Assembly: GCA_021827245.1 (NCBI GenBank)
Contig: JAKAWN010000074.1
Span: forward strand, 1 to 19,894
From: Acidobacteriota bacterium
Lineage (GTDB): Bacteria > Acidobacteriota > Terriglobia > UBA7540
Length of the DNA: 19,894 nucleotides
Reading direction: 5' to 3'
Shown here piece by piece: positions 8,090 through 16,892 of the stretch (positions within the stretch are counted from its first letter, which is position 1; the number at the start of each line of letters is the position of its first letter). The notes beneath the pieces are model-generated. The model was not told where the DNA came from, did no database searches, and saw only the letters and a program-made list of their open reading frames with translations. A program made the translations under genes and the position numbers.

Positions 8090-9361
8090 CTATTCCGCAT
8101 GGAGAAATCCATGCTCTGACGCATCCTCAACGGTCTTGATCCGTTCAACGGCGAAGGGGGTTGAAACAACAAACAGAAGGACCATTAGAACTGGAGAAGT
8201 TCCGAAATTGAATTCAAAGAAGCCCTCAACCACAAATGCCAGCCAGGCGGCGATAGCGCCGTCAACCAGCCACAGGGACGGGCCGGACCGCCGGCGGATT
8301 TTCCAGATGTGCCATAGGAGTGCCGCCATCAGCCAGATCCACGCCCCCAGACACGGAAGACCGCGTTCCGCCGCGAATTGAATAAAGTTGTCGTGCAAGT
8401 GCGAGTGGTAACCCGCTATGGGGGCCTCGCCCTTGGGAAGGTAAAGATTATACACCTCGGGAATATTGTTGGGACCGACCCCAACCCAGGGATGGGCTTT
8501 AATCATGCGCAGACCGACGTGCCACATCTGAAAGCGGATCGCGAGCGCCGGGTCGCGCTCGGGATGGAGGGCCAGCCACAAGCGCTCATGAATCACTCGT
8601 GGGGCGAAAAGGTAGATCACAACGGCAAGGATCGGAAGGGCCAGAACCCATTTGGGCTTCCAGCGGCACAGCAGGTATACAATTGCAAAAAAGCATCCCA
8701 GCCAGACACCCCGAGTTAAGTTGAGTACAATCGAGAGGGCAATAACCGCCATAGCTGCCCACCAGACACGCCGGAACCGCATGGCAAACAGCAGGAAGGC
8801 CGCAAAAAAGGTAAACACCAGCATCTGCTGGCCGCCAAAGTTCATCCAGTCCCCCATCAAGCCAGTAATACGAGTTCCGATCATGTAAAAATAAATGTGA
8901 TGTGGATGCTCTGCACGGACCATCCTGTATTGCTGGAAAAACTGGCCTGCCGCAATCAGCCCGACAACCGCTGCCTCAATGAAGATCCCCTGCCAGAGCC
9001 ATCGCAGGTGTCTGCTGCTTGCAATAAGATTCACTGCCAGCAGGATAATCAGGAACAGGACAAGCTTTCGAACTGCGAACCAGCCGGTTGCAGTGTTCGT
9101 GGCCCAGAATACTGAGTTGACAGTAAAGAGGCAGAAAAGAGCCAGAGGCAGCTTGATGGGTGGGAAGACCATATTCGGGCGGTTCCGCAGGAGATGCACG
9201 GCGAAGAAAAGCCCGGCGAGGGCCAGGAAAGCCTGCGTGATAGCAATGGAACAGAGATAGGTCAGGACCGAAAGGCTAAAGAAGATCGACGCCCAGCGAG
9301 CGAGGCTCGTTTGGGGGAGTTCGTGGCGGACAGCTCCGACAAGATTGTCAAAGTTCTTCAC
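8090..9361 (-). CDS. O-antigen ligase/polymerase family membrane protein (WaaL/Wzy_C)
   Basis: The 423-aa product has around ten or eleven hydrophobic segments and a large periplasmic loop. LNLTRGVWLG (213-222) carries the conserved Arg. The loop then has RFQMWHVGLRMIKAHPWVGVGPNN (276-299 region) and the His-rich motif YHSHLHDNFIQFAAERG (318-334, His319, His321, His323). This layout is that of the Wzy_C/WaaL superfamily, which joins or polymerises undecaprenyl-linked glycans at the periplasmic face. Ligase and polymerase cannot be told apart from sequence. The start is GTG 9361 with a weak ribosome site. TATTAT on the minus strand at 9427-9422 is a possible -10 box, with no good -35. The gene is first of a three-gene set with the flippase and GT4 genes, and is divergent from the fatty-acid cluster. 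Confidence 0.88.
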   Translation of the reverse strand: MKNFDNLVGAVRHELPQTSLARWASIFFSLSVLTYLCSIAITQAFLALAGLFFAVHLLRNRPNMVFPPIKLPLALFCLFTVNSVFWATNTATGWFAVRKLVLFLIILLAVNLIASSRHLRWLWQGIFIEAAVVGLIAAGQFFQQYRMVRAEHPHHIYFYMIGTRITGLMGDWMNFGGQQMLVFTFFAAFLLFAMRFRRVWWAAMAVIALSIVLNLTRGVWLGCFFAIVYLLCRWKPKWVLALPILAVVIYLFAPRVIHERLWLALHPERDPALAIRFQMWHVGLRMIKAHPWVGVGPNNIPEVYNLYLPKGEAPIAGYHSHLHDNFIQFAAERGLPCLGAWIWLMAALLWHIWKIRRRSGPSLWLVDGAIAAWLAFVVEGFFEFNFGTSPVLMVLLFVVSTPFAVERIKTVEDASEHGFLHAE

Positions 9362-9532
9362 TCAAGATTTCAGACTGTATTCAACTCCGGAGATAATTTC
9401 AAGAGGGAAACTTTTTGGGGCATAATAGACACAAGGAAGGAGCAGAAGAGGGCGAGGCCGAAAGGGCTGTTGTACGGCGAATTACCGACCGGTTAGAAGG
9501 TGGAAAGTAAGTGCTTGCTATGCCTGCCTTTC

Positions 9533-9560
9533 TTGACAGGGACCGCCTGCAAGATATAAT
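9533..9560 (+). promoter_or_regulatory. Perfect-consensus sigma-70 promoter of the fatty-acid cluster
   Basis: TTGACA (9533-9538) and TATAAT (9555-9560) are both exact consensus hexamers, separated by 16 nt. Transcription should begin near 9567, about 20 nt before the GTG start of the first gene. Few bacterial promoters match both boxes fully, so a strong, housekeeping-level transcript of the whole cluster is inferred. Confidence 0.85.
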
Positions 9561-9586
9561 TGTAGTTCTGTAGCAGTGAGGATGTA

Positions 9587-10096
9587 GTGTTTATCACCCT
9601 CCAGGAGTTGGAGCTTCACCGAATAACGGTATCGAAGACCTACATCCCTGGCGGCCTGGATTATCACGAGGCCAAGTTCCACCAGATGGGGCCATTGACG
9701 GTGAATGGCGTGGCGGAGTTGGCAGGGCAGGAAATCCGGATTCACGGGCACATTTCAGGATGCCTGGAAGCCGCCTGCGACCGATGCCTGGAGCAGGTTC
9801 AGATACCGGTGGAACTTGATTTCGATCTGCCGTACCGGAAGACGGAAGAGATCGGTCGGGAAGAAGAAATCGAGGTAAGTGAGGACGATTTGCAGGTAGG
9901 CTTCTTTTCGGGTGAGGGTGTGAATCTGTCCGATGTGGTAAGGGAACAGGTGATTCTTTCCGTCCCCATGAAGGTGATTTGCCGGCCGGAATGCTTGGGT
10001 CTGTGTCCTGTGTGCGGAGCAAATCGTAACATCGAACACTGCAGTTGTTCTCTGGAGCACGAAGATTCACCTTTCGCTATCCTGAAGAAAGGGTAA
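9587..10096 (+). CDS. yceD: YceD/DUF177 family protein
   Basis: The 169-aa product starts at GTG 9587, with a GAGGA ribosome site close upstream at 9578-9582. The ATG at 9582 is followed at once by a stop codon, so it cannot be used. The protein matches the DUF177/YceD family: CxxxxCDRCLE (Cys59, Cys64, Cys67) in the middle, an acidic stretch (EEIGREEEIEVSEDD), and a C-terminal CRPECLGLCPVCGANRN cluster (Cys132, 136, 140, 143, then 152 and 154) that probably binds zinc. In E. coli and in plants the family is linked to 23S rRNA accumulation and large-subunit assembly. The gene precedes rpmF and plsX, the order conserved in many bacteria, and is first in the operon behind a very strong promoter. 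Confidence 0.93.
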   Translation: MFITLQELELHRITVSKTYIPGGLDYHEAKFHQMGPLTVNGVAELAGQEIRIHGHISGCLEAACDRCLEQVQIPVELDFDLPYRKTEEIGREEEIEVSEDDLQVGFFSGEGVNLSDVVREQVILSVPMKVICRPECLGLCPVCGANRNIEHCSCSLEHEDSPFAILKKG

Positions 10097-10219
10097 GTCA
10101 GGCAACGAGCGAATTCGACTTGTGTGGGTTGCCAGCCGCCCGGGGTGGTAATCCGCATGAAGTGAATTCAGACTTGCAATGGAACAAGCAAGGCAACTTG
10201 ATTCGAAGGAAATTGTGAG

Positions 10220-10405
10220 ATGGCAAACCCGAAACGACGACATTCGAGAGCACGGCGCAACCGGCGTCGCGCCCACGACCACCTGAAGCGGCGGTCGCTT
10301 TCCGAGTGCCCGAACTGTCATGAATCGAAATTACCACACCAGGCATGCCCTCGGTGCGGTTACTATAATGGGCGGGAAGCGATTCTGGTAGAAGAAGCAG
10401 CCTAA
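10220..10405 (+). CDS. rpmF: 50S ribosomal protein bL32 (zinc-binding form)
   Basis: The 61-aa basic protein begins MANPKRRHSRARRNRRRAHD, the conserved bL32 N-terminus. Four cysteines in two CxxC pairs (Cys30/Cys33 in CPNC, Cys43/Cys46 in CPRC) show the zinc-binding C+ form. It is a component of the large ribosomal subunit. The start ATG 10220 has AAGGA about 9 nt upstream. It follows yceD by 123 nt and precedes plsX by 71 nt, the widely conserved yceD-rpmF-plsX order. I see no C-minus paralogue in the window. Confidence 0.97.
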   Translation: MANPKRRHSRARRNRRRAHDHLKRRSLSECPNCHESKLPHQACPRCGYYNGREAILVEEAA

Positions 10406-10476
10406 TAAATTTATTTTAATCCAGGTATCGCCTGGCCTGACTGACAATGATCATTCCGCGGTGGCTCTCTTAGACC

Positions 10477-11490
10477 ATGCGTGCGATTGCCGTTGATGCG
10501 ATGGGATCGGACACAGCACCTCTGCCTGAAATCGAAGGGGCAATTCAGGCTGCACGGGCGCAACATGCCGACGTGATCCTTGTGGGTCCCCAGGACGTGC
10601 TTCATGGAGAACTGGCCCGGCGAGGCGCGCAAGGCCTCAAGATCGAAGTTATTCATGCTTCGGAAGCTGTGACAATGGAGGACGAGGGGGCGAAAGCGTT
10701 CCGCCGCAAGCGGGACTCTTCGATTCGCGTCGCAGCCCGGCTGGTCAGGGACGGGAAAGCAGACGGATTGATCAGCGCCGGGAATACAGGTGCTGTGATG
10801 ACCACAGCGAAGATCCTGCTCGGCACGCTGGAAGGCGTTGACCGGCCTGCGCTGGCCCAGGTTTTCCCCTCTTCCCAAAACGGGAAGGCCTCCGTCCTGC
10901 TGGACGTCGGCGCCAATGTGGACTGCAAACCCCTGCACCTGGAACAGTTCGCGGTGATGGGTGAGATTTATTACCGGGTCATTTTTGGAGTTGAGAGGCC
11001 GCGGGTAGGGCTGCTCTCAAATGGTTCGGAACCGCATAAGGGCAATGAAGTAACACGAGAAGTTCTAGCGCACCTAAATGAGTTGAACCTGAATTTTGTC
11101 GGCAATGTCGAGGGCCGCGACCTCTTCAACGGACGCGTGGACGTAATCGTGGCTGACGGATTCATTGGTAACGTTGCATTGAAAATCAGCGAAGGGATTG
11201 TCGATACGGTTTCGAGCCTGCTGAAGGAGTCTCTGTCGAGCACATTTTCGTCGAAGATGGGCTACCTGCTTTCGCGAAAGGCGTTCGACCGGATGAAAAA
11301 GAGGCTGGATTACTCCGAATACGGCGGGGCGCCGCTGCTTGGCGTTAAGGGAGTTTGCATCATCTGCCATGGCGGTTCAAATGCCAACGCTATCAAGAAC
11401 GCAATTCGCGTGGCGGCGGAATTTTCGGAAGGGCGCGTAAACGAGAAAATCGAGCGCGAACTCGCTCTCGCTTCGCTCAGCAAGAATTAA
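10477..11490 (+). CDS. plsX: Phosphate acyltransferase PlsX
   Basis: The 337-aa product begins [12 protein letters not shown], the PlsX signature, and has the family's full length. Other conserved segments are [10 protein letters not shown] (near residues 99-108), [25 protein letters not shown] and [11 protein letters not shown]. PlsX converts acyl-ACP and inorganic phosphate into acyl-phosphate, which PlsY uses to acylate glycerol-3-phosphate. It therefore links fatty-acid synthesis to phospholipid synthesis, and acts as a peripheral membrane enzyme. It sits between rpmF and fabH as in many bacteria. No clear ribosome site stands at ideal distance before ATG 10477. The 20-nt gap to fabH holds that gene's ribosome site. 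Confidence 0.97.
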   Translation: MRAIAVDAMGSDTAPLPEIEGAIQAARAQHADVILVGPQDVLHGELARRGAQGLKIEVIHASEAVTMEDEGAKAFRRKRDSSIRVAARLVRDGKADGLISAGNTGAVMTTAKILLGTLEGVDRPALAQVFPSSQNGKASVLLDVGANVDCKPLHLEQFAVMGEIYYRVIFGVERPRVGLLSNGSEPHKGNEVTREVLAHLNELNLNFVGNVEGRDLFNGRVDVIVADGFIGNVALKISEGIVDTVSSLLKESLSSTFSSKMGYLLSRKAFDRMKKRLDYSEYGGAPLLGVKGVCIICHGGSNANAIKNAIRVAAEFSEGRVNEKIERELALASLSKN

Positions 11491-11510
11491 AGCACATTTC
11501 AGGAGTCATA

Positions 11511-12491
11511 ATGGTTGCGACCGGTATCTTGGGCACGGGTTCAGCTCTGCCTGAGAAGGTGATTACTAATTTCGAGCTTGAAAGATTAGTCGATACGTCC
11601 GACAAATGGATCACGGAACGGACCGGTATCAAGGAAAGACGGCAGGCCGCTCCGAACGAGACCACGTCAACACTGTCCGTCCAGGCCGCACGAAAAGCCT
11701 TGGAAATGGCCGGAATTTCCCCCGAGCAGTTGGACCTTATCATCTGCTCAACCATCTCTCCCGATATGCCGCTGCCAGCCACCGCTTCCATCATCCAGCG
11801 TGAGCTGGGTGCAGGAAGCTGCTGTGCATTTGACCTGGCGGCAGCGTGCTCGGGTTTTCTTTTTGGCCTGACAGTAGTGGACCAGTTCGTCAAAACTGGA
11901 AAGTCACAGTATGCGCTGGTGATAGGCGCCGAGTTGCTTTCGCGGTATCTTGATTACCAGGATCGTGCTACCTGCGTGATTTTTGGCGACGGTGTTGCAG
12001 CCGGCGTGCTTGGCCGTGTGAACTCATCATCAGGAATTCTCGCGTCTGAGGTCCACACGAACGGAACATATGCCGACCACCTCTACATCCCCGCCGGAGG
12101 AACGGCCCGGCCGGCAAGTTGCGAGACAGTCCAGGCGCGCGAGCATTACATCAAGATGCGAGGAAACGAGCTGTTCAAGGTTGCGGTGCGAAGCCTGGAA
12201 GAGGTTTCCCGCCGGGTAATGGAGCAGGCTAATGTAAAGTCTGACCAGATCGACTTATTCATTCCGCATCAGGCCAACCAGCGCATCACGGAGGCTGTCC
12301 GGGAACGGTTGGGGCTGCCCACTGAAAAGGTCTACTCGAACATTAATCGCGTGGGCAACACCTCATCAGCTTCGATTCCCATCTGTTTGGATGAGTGTGT
12401 GCGGAGCGGCCGAATCAAGAAAGGTGATTTGGTGTTGATGTCCGCATTCGGGGCAGGGGTAACCTGGGGCTCGGTTCTAATGCGCTGGTAG
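11511..12491 (+). CDS. fabH: Beta-ketoacyl-ACP synthase III
   Basis: The start ATG 11511 has AGGAG 5 nt upstream. The same frame is open further left inside plsX, but that extension has no sense. The 326-aa protein has the catalytic triad Cys113 (in LAAACSGFLFGL), His253 (in IPHQANQRI) and Asn283 (in NINRVGNTSSASIP). The N-terminal GTGSALPEKVITN and the C-terminal SAFGAGVTWGS are also typical. FabH condenses acetyl-CoA or another short acyl-CoA with malonyl-ACP and so starts each fatty-acid chain. Whether it prefers acetyl-CoA or branched primers cannot be told from sequence alone. It lies between plsX and fabD in the fatty-acid operon. Confidence 0.97.
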   Translation: MVATGILGTGSALPEKVITNFELERLVDTSDKWITERTGIKERRQAAPNETTSTLSVQAARKALEMAGISPEQLDLIICSTISPDMPLPATASIIQRELGAGSCCAFDLAAACSGFLFGLTVVDQFVKTGKSQYALVIGAELLSRYLDYQDRATCVIFGDGVAAGVLGRVNSSSGILASEVHTNGTYADHLYIPAGGTARPASCETVQAREHYIKMRGNELFKVAVRSLEEVSRRVMEQANVKSDQIDLFIPHQANQRITEAVRERLGLPTEKVYSNINRVGNTSSASIPICLDECVRSGRIKKGDLVLMSAFGAGVTWGSVLMRW

Positions 12492-12572
12492 TGGAAAGGC
12501 GGATGCTTCCGAATAGGCGCCGCACAAACCTTCAGCTCAATCCCAGTTCAACACATACTTGGAGATCGCCTG

Positions 12573-13511
12573 TTGTCTAGATTAGCGTTTGTTTTCCCGG
12601 GACAAGGTTCACAAGCGCCCGGGATGGGCCGTGAGTTGGCGGAGCATTTCGCCTCTGCCCGAAGCGTTTTTGAGGAGGCTGATTCGGCACTGGGATTTGC
12701 ACTCTCAAAGCTGTGCTTTGAAGGCCCGGCCGAGGAATTGCAATTGACAGCCAACACCCAGCCTGCCATTCTTGCAGTTTCGGTTGCGGCGGCAAGAGTG
12801 CTGGAGGAGAAAGGGATCCGGCCGGATTACGTTGCCGGGCACAGCCTGGGTGAGTATTCAGCTTTGGTCGCCGCAGGCTCGCTTGGATTGGCCGATGCAC
12901 TGCGCCTGGTCCGCAAGCGTGGCGAATATATGCAGGAAGCCGTCCCGGTGGGCAAAGGAGCAATGGCGGCCTTACTGGGGCTGGACGCCGGAGCAGTCGA
13001 GGAAATTTGCAGCAAGGCTGCAGGAAAGGAAGTGGTTTCTCCGGCCAATTTGAATTCCCCGGCGCAGATTGTGATCGCCGGGCACCGAAGCGCGGTCGAA
13101 AGAGCTGTGGAGCTCGCGAAGGCGCGCGGCACCAAGCGTGCCATCATGCTCAACGTCAGCGCGCCTTTCCATTGCAGTCTAATGAAGCCCGCTGCGGAGC
13201 GGCTGGCAGACGACCTTGACGAGGTAACGATTCGCGGCCCAGTGGTTCCGTTGGTCAACAATGCGGACGCGGCCATTGTCCGTTGCGCCGAGGCCGTGCG
13301 CGACGGACTGAAGCGACAGATGACGTCCCCGGTCAGATGGGCGGATTCCATGCGGGTTTTGCGCCGGGCAGACGTGGGACTCTTTATCGAGGCCGGCCCA
13401 GGCAAGGTGCTTTCCGGGCTGATGAGGCAAATCGACCGCGAAGCCAAAGCTTGGCCGGTGAACGATCTAGCCTCGCTGGAGGAAATGGCTGGGGCATTGC
13501 AGCCTCGGTGA
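12573..13511 (+). CDS. fabD: Malonyl-CoA:ACP transacylase
   Basis: The 312-aa product starts at TTG 12573, with GGAG 8 nt upstream; no ATG fits the family N-terminus (SRLAFVFPGQGSQ). Conserved residues are all present: Gln11 in GQGSQ, nucleophile Ser91 in GHSLGEYSA, Arg116 in RKRG, and His200 in SAPFHCSLM. The enzyme moves malonyl from CoA to the phosphopantetheine of ACP and supplies FabH and FabF with extender units. An 81-nt gap separates it from fabH and contains no obvious promoter or terminator. The TTG start may lower its yield relative to neighbours, an inference not tested here. Confidence 0.97.
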   Translation: MSRLAFVFPGQGSQAPGMGRELAEHFASARSVFEEADSALGFALSKLCFEGPAEELQLTANTQPAILAVSVAAARVLEEKGIRPDYVAGHSLGEYSALVAAGSLGLADALRLVRKRGEYMQEAVPVGKGAMAALLGLDAGAVEEICSKAAGKEVVSPANLNSPAQIVIAGHRSAVERAVELAKARGTKRAIMLNVSAPFHCSLMKPAAERLADDLDEVTIRGPVVPLVNNADAAIVRCAEAVRDGLKRQMTSPVRWADSMRVLRRADVGLFIEAGPGKVLSGLMRQIDREAKAWPVNDLASLEEMAGALQPR

Positions 13512-13576
13512 CACCCTAAGACCCGGCAGGTTGCGGTGATGGGACGACTCGGTTAATTCCTGTTTGGAGCGTGCTC

Positions 13577-14320
13577 ATGAATTTAGACGGACGCATTGCC
13601 GTAGTTACGGGAGGCGCACAAGGAATCGGACGGGCGTGCGCGCTGGTCCTTGCGGAAGCCGGTGCGGACGTTGCCGTGGCCGACCTCAATATTGAAAAAC
13701 TCGGGGCAGTGGCAAGAGAAATTGAGGCGATCGGACGGAAGGCGATGGTCCTGGATCTTGACGTCTCCAGCGCAGACTCAGTGAAGGCTGGAATCAGTAA
13801 AGTCTTGGAAACATGGAAAAAAATCGACATTCTGGTGAACAACGCCGGCGTGGTGCGGGATAATTTGTTGATGCGGATGAAGGCTGAAGATTGGGATGCC
13901 GTCTTGCGAATAAACCTGTACGGCGCCTACAATTGTATCAAGGAAGTGCTCCCGGGCATGGTCCGGCAGCGTTACGGCCGCATTGTGAACTTGGCTTCGG
14001 TGGTAGCCCAGGCAGGAAATGCTGGCCAGGCCAATTACATCGCGTCTAAAGCGGGCTTGATCGGGCTGACAAAAGCCGTGGCAACTGAAGTCGCACGAAG
14101 GAACATCACGGTAAATGCAGTCGCGCCGGGCTTTATTGCCACCCCCATGACGGAAAAACTTTCGGAAGATGTCCGCGAGAAAATGTTGGCCATCATCCCC
14201 GTTGGCAGAATGGGAACCGACCGTGACGTGGCTCACGCGATAAGATTTCTCGCCTCAGAGGAAGCGGGGTATATTACAGGCCATGTACTCAATGTCAACG
14301 GTGGTATGTACATGGCGTAA
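13577..14320 (+). CDS. fabG: 3-oxoacyl-ACP reductase
   Basis: I choose ATG 13577 (247 aa) because GGAG at 13565-13568 then stands 8 nt away. An in-frame GTG at 13571 would be too close to that site. The short-chain dehydrogenase features are complete: the cofactor-binding TGGAQGIG (11-18), NNAG (88-91), Asn113, catalytic Ser141, and Y-x3-K with Tyr154 and Lys158. The C-terminus NVNGGMYMA is that of FabG. The enzyme uses NADPH to reduce 3-oxoacyl-ACP in each elongation round. It is part of the fabD-fabG-acpP-fabF series. Confidence 0.96.
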   Translation: MNLDGRIAVVTGGAQGIGRACALVLAEAGADVAVADLNIEKLGAVAREIEAIGRKAMVLDLDVSSADSVKAGISKVLETWKKIDILVNNAGVVRDNLLMRMKAEDWDAVLRINLYGAYNCIKEVLPGMVRQRYGRIVNLASVVAQAGNAGQANYIASKAGLIGLTKAVATEVARRNITVNAVAPGFIATPMTEKLSEDVREKMLAIIPVGRMGTDRDVAHAIRFLASEEAGYITGHVLNVNGGMYMA

Positions 14321-14431
14321 CCGTGACCGGGGCTCAGTCGAGGAAGGAAAGTTGCTGGTTCAGTATCGGGGCAGAAGGTTCTTGCCGCCAAACGTTGCAC
14401 CGCTGCTGTAGGATTGCGGAAAAGGGAGACC

Positions 14432-14460
14432 TTGACGCCTCCGCAGTCCGAAGTTAGAAT
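14432..14460 (+). promoter_or_regulatory. Internal sigma-70 promoter upstream of acpP
   Basis: TTGACG (14432-14437) and TAGAAT (14455-14460) each match the consensus at 5/6 positions and are separated by the ideal 17 nt. It lies in the 174-nt gap after fabG and would start RNA near 14467, giving a leader of about 28 nt before acpP. A dedicated promoter fits the need for far more ACP than its enzymes. Confidence 0.7.
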
Positions 14461-14494
14461 AGCCAACCCCATGAAGGGTGAGGAGGATAGATAA

Positions 14495-14743
14495 ATGGCT
14501 TCGCCTGAAGAAGAGGTTAAACAGATTATTGTTGAGCAGCTTGGAGTCGATGAAGCAGAGGTTACACCCACGGCGCATTTTGTTGACGACCTGGGGGCCG
14601 ATTCGCTGGATATCGTGGAGTTGGTGATGGCATTCGAGGAGAAATTCGAAATCGAGATTCCCGACGAAGACGCTGAAAAGATCCAGACCGTCAAGGATGC
14701 CGTCGACTACATCCAGGCCCATATAAAGCCAGCGAAGAACTAA
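14495..14743 (+). CDS. acpP: Acyl carrier protein
   Basis: The 82-aa acidic protein has the full ACP length and the phosphopantetheine site [10 protein letters not shown], with Ser37 as the attachment residue. Helix I ([14 protein letters not shown]) and helices II-III ([20 protein letters not shown]) are clear. It carries growing acyl chains for FabH, FabF, FabG and PlsX in the cytoplasm. ATG 14495 has a full AGGAGG site at 14481-14486 with an 8-nt spacer, one of the best in the window. It is preceded by its own promoter candidate, and fabF follows after 27 nt. Confidence 0.98.
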   Translation: MASPEEEVKQIIVEQLGVDEAEVTPTAHFVDDLGADSLDIVELVMAFEEKFEIEIPDEDAEKIQTVKDAVDYIQAHIKPAKN

Positions 14744-14770
14744 CAGCATAGGCCCACAGGAGGACAGAGC

Positions 14771-16012
14771 TTGGCGCGAAGAGTGGTGGTGACAGGAGTT
14801 GGCCTGGTTAGCGCGCTGGGGGTGGGAACCGAGGAATCGTGGCAGAACCTGCTCGCCGGGAAGAGTGGGGCTGCGCCCATCACTCATTTCGGCACCACAG
14901 GATTCCCTGTCACTTTCGCCGCAGAAGTCAAAGGATTCGATCCGCTTCTTTTCATCGAAAGGAAAGATGTAAAGAAGATGGGGCTGTTCATTCAGTTCGC
15001 CATGGCCGCGGCGGAATTTGCCATGCAGCAGTCGGGACTGAAGATGGCCCCGGAATTTGCGGAGCGGACCGGAGTCTACATCGGTTCCGGGATCGGGGGA
15101 TTCGATGTAATCGAGCGCGAGCACACGGCGCTCATGAACGGTGGTCCCCGAAGGATATCTCCTTTCTTCATTCCGGCCTCGATCGTCAACCTTGCTTCCG
15201 GATTCGTTTCCATCCGGTGGGGTGCAAAGGGCCCCAATTCCGCTACATGCACAGCTTGTTCGTCAAGTGCGCATGCTGTGGGAGATTCCTACCGGTTGAT
15301 CCAGCATTGTGATGCGGAGGTCATGATTTGTGGCGGTGCCGAAGCTGCGATCACCCCGATGGGCGTGGGTGGATTTGCTTCCATGCGAGCCCTATCCACC
15401 CGTAACGACGACCCCCAGAAAGCGAGTCGGCCGTTTGACCGCGACCGGGACGGGTTTGTAATCGGGGAAGGAGCCGGCATCCTGATCCTTGAGGAATTGG
15501 GCTTTGCCGTAAAGCGCGGAGCCAGGATCATGGGCGAGATTGTCGGATACGGGATGTCCGGTGACGCTTATCATATCACCCAGCCGGCTGAGGATGCTGG
15601 AGGTGCTATCCGGGTGATGCAGAATGCTCTTGGGGACGCCAAAGTGCTACCCGAGCAGGTGGATTATATCAACGCCCATGGAACTTCCACTCCTTACAAC
15701 GACAAGCTGGAAACCAAGGCCATCAAGCAGGTCTTTGGCGAAAGAGCCGGGAAATTGCCGATCAGTTCGACCAAGTCCATGACCGGCCATTTGCTGGGAG
15801 GAGCAGGAGGACTCGAAGCAGGCATCGCAACGCTTGTCCTGAGAGACCAGGTCATTCCTCCAACTATCAATTACGAAAACCCCGACCCTGAATGCGATCT
15901 GGACTATGTTCCAAATCAGGCTCGCCGGACGAAAATCAACTACGTCCTCTCGAACTCATTCGGGTTCGGCGGCACCAACGCGGCTTTGCTCTTCAAGCGG
16001 TATTCGGATTAG
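14771..16012 (+). CDS. fabF: Beta-ketoacyl-ACP synthase II
   Basis: The 413-aa product starts at TTG 14771, with AGGAGG 7 nt upstream; MARRVVVTGVGLVSALG is the family N-terminus. Catalytic residues are Cys163 (in TCTACSSSAHAVG), His303 (in NAHGTSTPYND), Lys335 and His340 (in STKSMTGHLLGGAGG). The C-terminal NSFGFGGTNAALLF is typical of KAS II. The enzyme elongates acyl-ACP with malonyl-ACP. It closes the fatty-acid synthesis series, since etfB begins 54 nt after its stop. No fabA, fabB, fabZ or fabI gene lies in the window. Confidence 0.97.
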   Translation: MARRVVVTGVGLVSALGVGTEESWQNLLAGKSGAAPITHFGTTGFPVTFAAEVKGFDPLLFIERKDVKKMGLFIQFAMAAAEFAMQQSGLKMAPEFAERTGVYIGSGIGGFDVIEREHTALMNGGPRRISPFFIPASIVNLASGFVSIRWGAKGPNSATCTACSSSAHAVGDSYRLIQHCDAEVMICGGAEAAITPMGVGGFASMRALSTRNDDPQKASRPFDRDRDGFVIGEGAGILILEELGFAVKRGARIMGEIVGYGMSGDAYHITQPAEDAGGAIRVMQNALGDAKVLPEQVDYINAHGTSTPYNDKLETKAIKQVFGERAGKLPISSTKSMTGHLLGGAGGLEAGIATLVLRDQVIPPTINYENPDPECDLDYVPNQARRTKINYVLSNSFGFGGTNAALLFKRYSD

Positions 16013-16065
16013 CGCAAACAGGCTCTTGCCGCGTTGAGTTTTTCTCCCGAAGGGAAATATCCCAA

Positions 16066-16845
16066 GTGAAAATCATTGTCTGTCTCAAGCAGGTTCCGTC
16101 CCGGGACGCCATCCTCAGGCTGAATGCCACCTCAACGTGGATCAACGAAACCGACATCAGCTTTGAAATGAACGAGCCTGATGCTTACGCTCTTGAAGAG
16201 GGGTTGCGACTGAAAGAAGAACAGAGCGGCGAAGTGGTTGTTTGCACTCTCGGACCCGCCGGCGCTACGGAAACCATCAAGAAGGCACTGGCAAAAGGAA
16301 CCGACCGGGCTTTGCACCTTGAGGATGCAATTTTCGCCGGCCTTGATGCACACGGAACCGCCAGGGTGCTGGCTGCCGCCCTCCGCAGGGAGAGTCCTGA
16401 TCTGGTATTGACCGGCCTTCAGTCAGACGACTCTGGATTCGCGCAAACGGGGGTCATCCTTGCGGAAATGCTGGGCCTGCCGCATTCGACCATCATCATG
16501 GAAATTCAAGCTGAAGGCGATCACCTGAAAGTGAAACGCGAACTCGAGGGAGGATGGTTCCAGTGGATCGAAATGCCGCTGCCGTCCGTGCTGACCATTC
16601 AGTCAGGAATCAACAAGCCTCGTTATGCCACTTTAAAAGGGATCATGGCGGCGAAAAACAAGCCACTTCAAAAACTGACGGCGCAGGACCTGGGACTCGA
16701 TGCCGAAGCGCTGAAACCGCGCCAGGAGATTTCCCGTGTGTATACGCCTGCGAAAACAGTGCAGGCTGAGTTCATTCAGGGGAGCCCGAAAGAAATTGCC
16801 GCCCAGCTTGTGGATAAATTGAAGAACGAGGCACGAGTTTTTTAG
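16066..16845 (+). CDS. etfB: Electron transfer flavoprotein beta subunit
   Basis: The 259-aa product starts at GTG 16066 (MKIIVCLKQVPSRD, the EtfB N-terminus), with AGGGA about 10 nt upstream. The frame continues left into fabF but carries no family similarity there. EtfB features include the acidic NEPDAYALEEGLRLKE near 39-54, VVVCTLGPAGATETIKKALAKGTDRALHL, and DLVLTGLQSDDSGFAQTGVILAEMLGLP, which matches the adenine-nucleotide-binding and signature regions. It forms a heterodimer with EtfA and carries electrons from acyl-CoA dehydrogenases or similar enzymes. It stands 53 nt after fabF and 47 nt before etfA, and probably shares their transcript. Confidence 0.95.
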   Translation: MKIIVCLKQVPSRDAILRLNATSTWINETDISFEMNEPDAYALEEGLRLKEEQSGEVVVCTLGPAGATETIKKALAKGTDRALHLEDAIFAGLDAHGTARVLAAALRRESPDLVLTGLQSDDSGFAQTGVILAEMLGLPHSTIIMEIQAEGDHLKVKRELEGGWFQWIEMPLPSVLTIQSGINKPRYATLKGIMAAKNKPLQKLTAQDLGLDAEALKPRQEISRVYTPAKTVQAEFIQGSPKEIAAQLVDKLKNEARVF

Positions 16846-16892
16846 CAGTCCAAAGAGGATTGCAATAATCCAATCGGAAAGAAGACGAGACC

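Noticed and set aside
15892..16065. Extended N-terminus for EtfB inside fabF
   Set aside because: The family N-terminus begins exactly at GTG 16066, and the upstream part is an out-of-frame reading of fabF.
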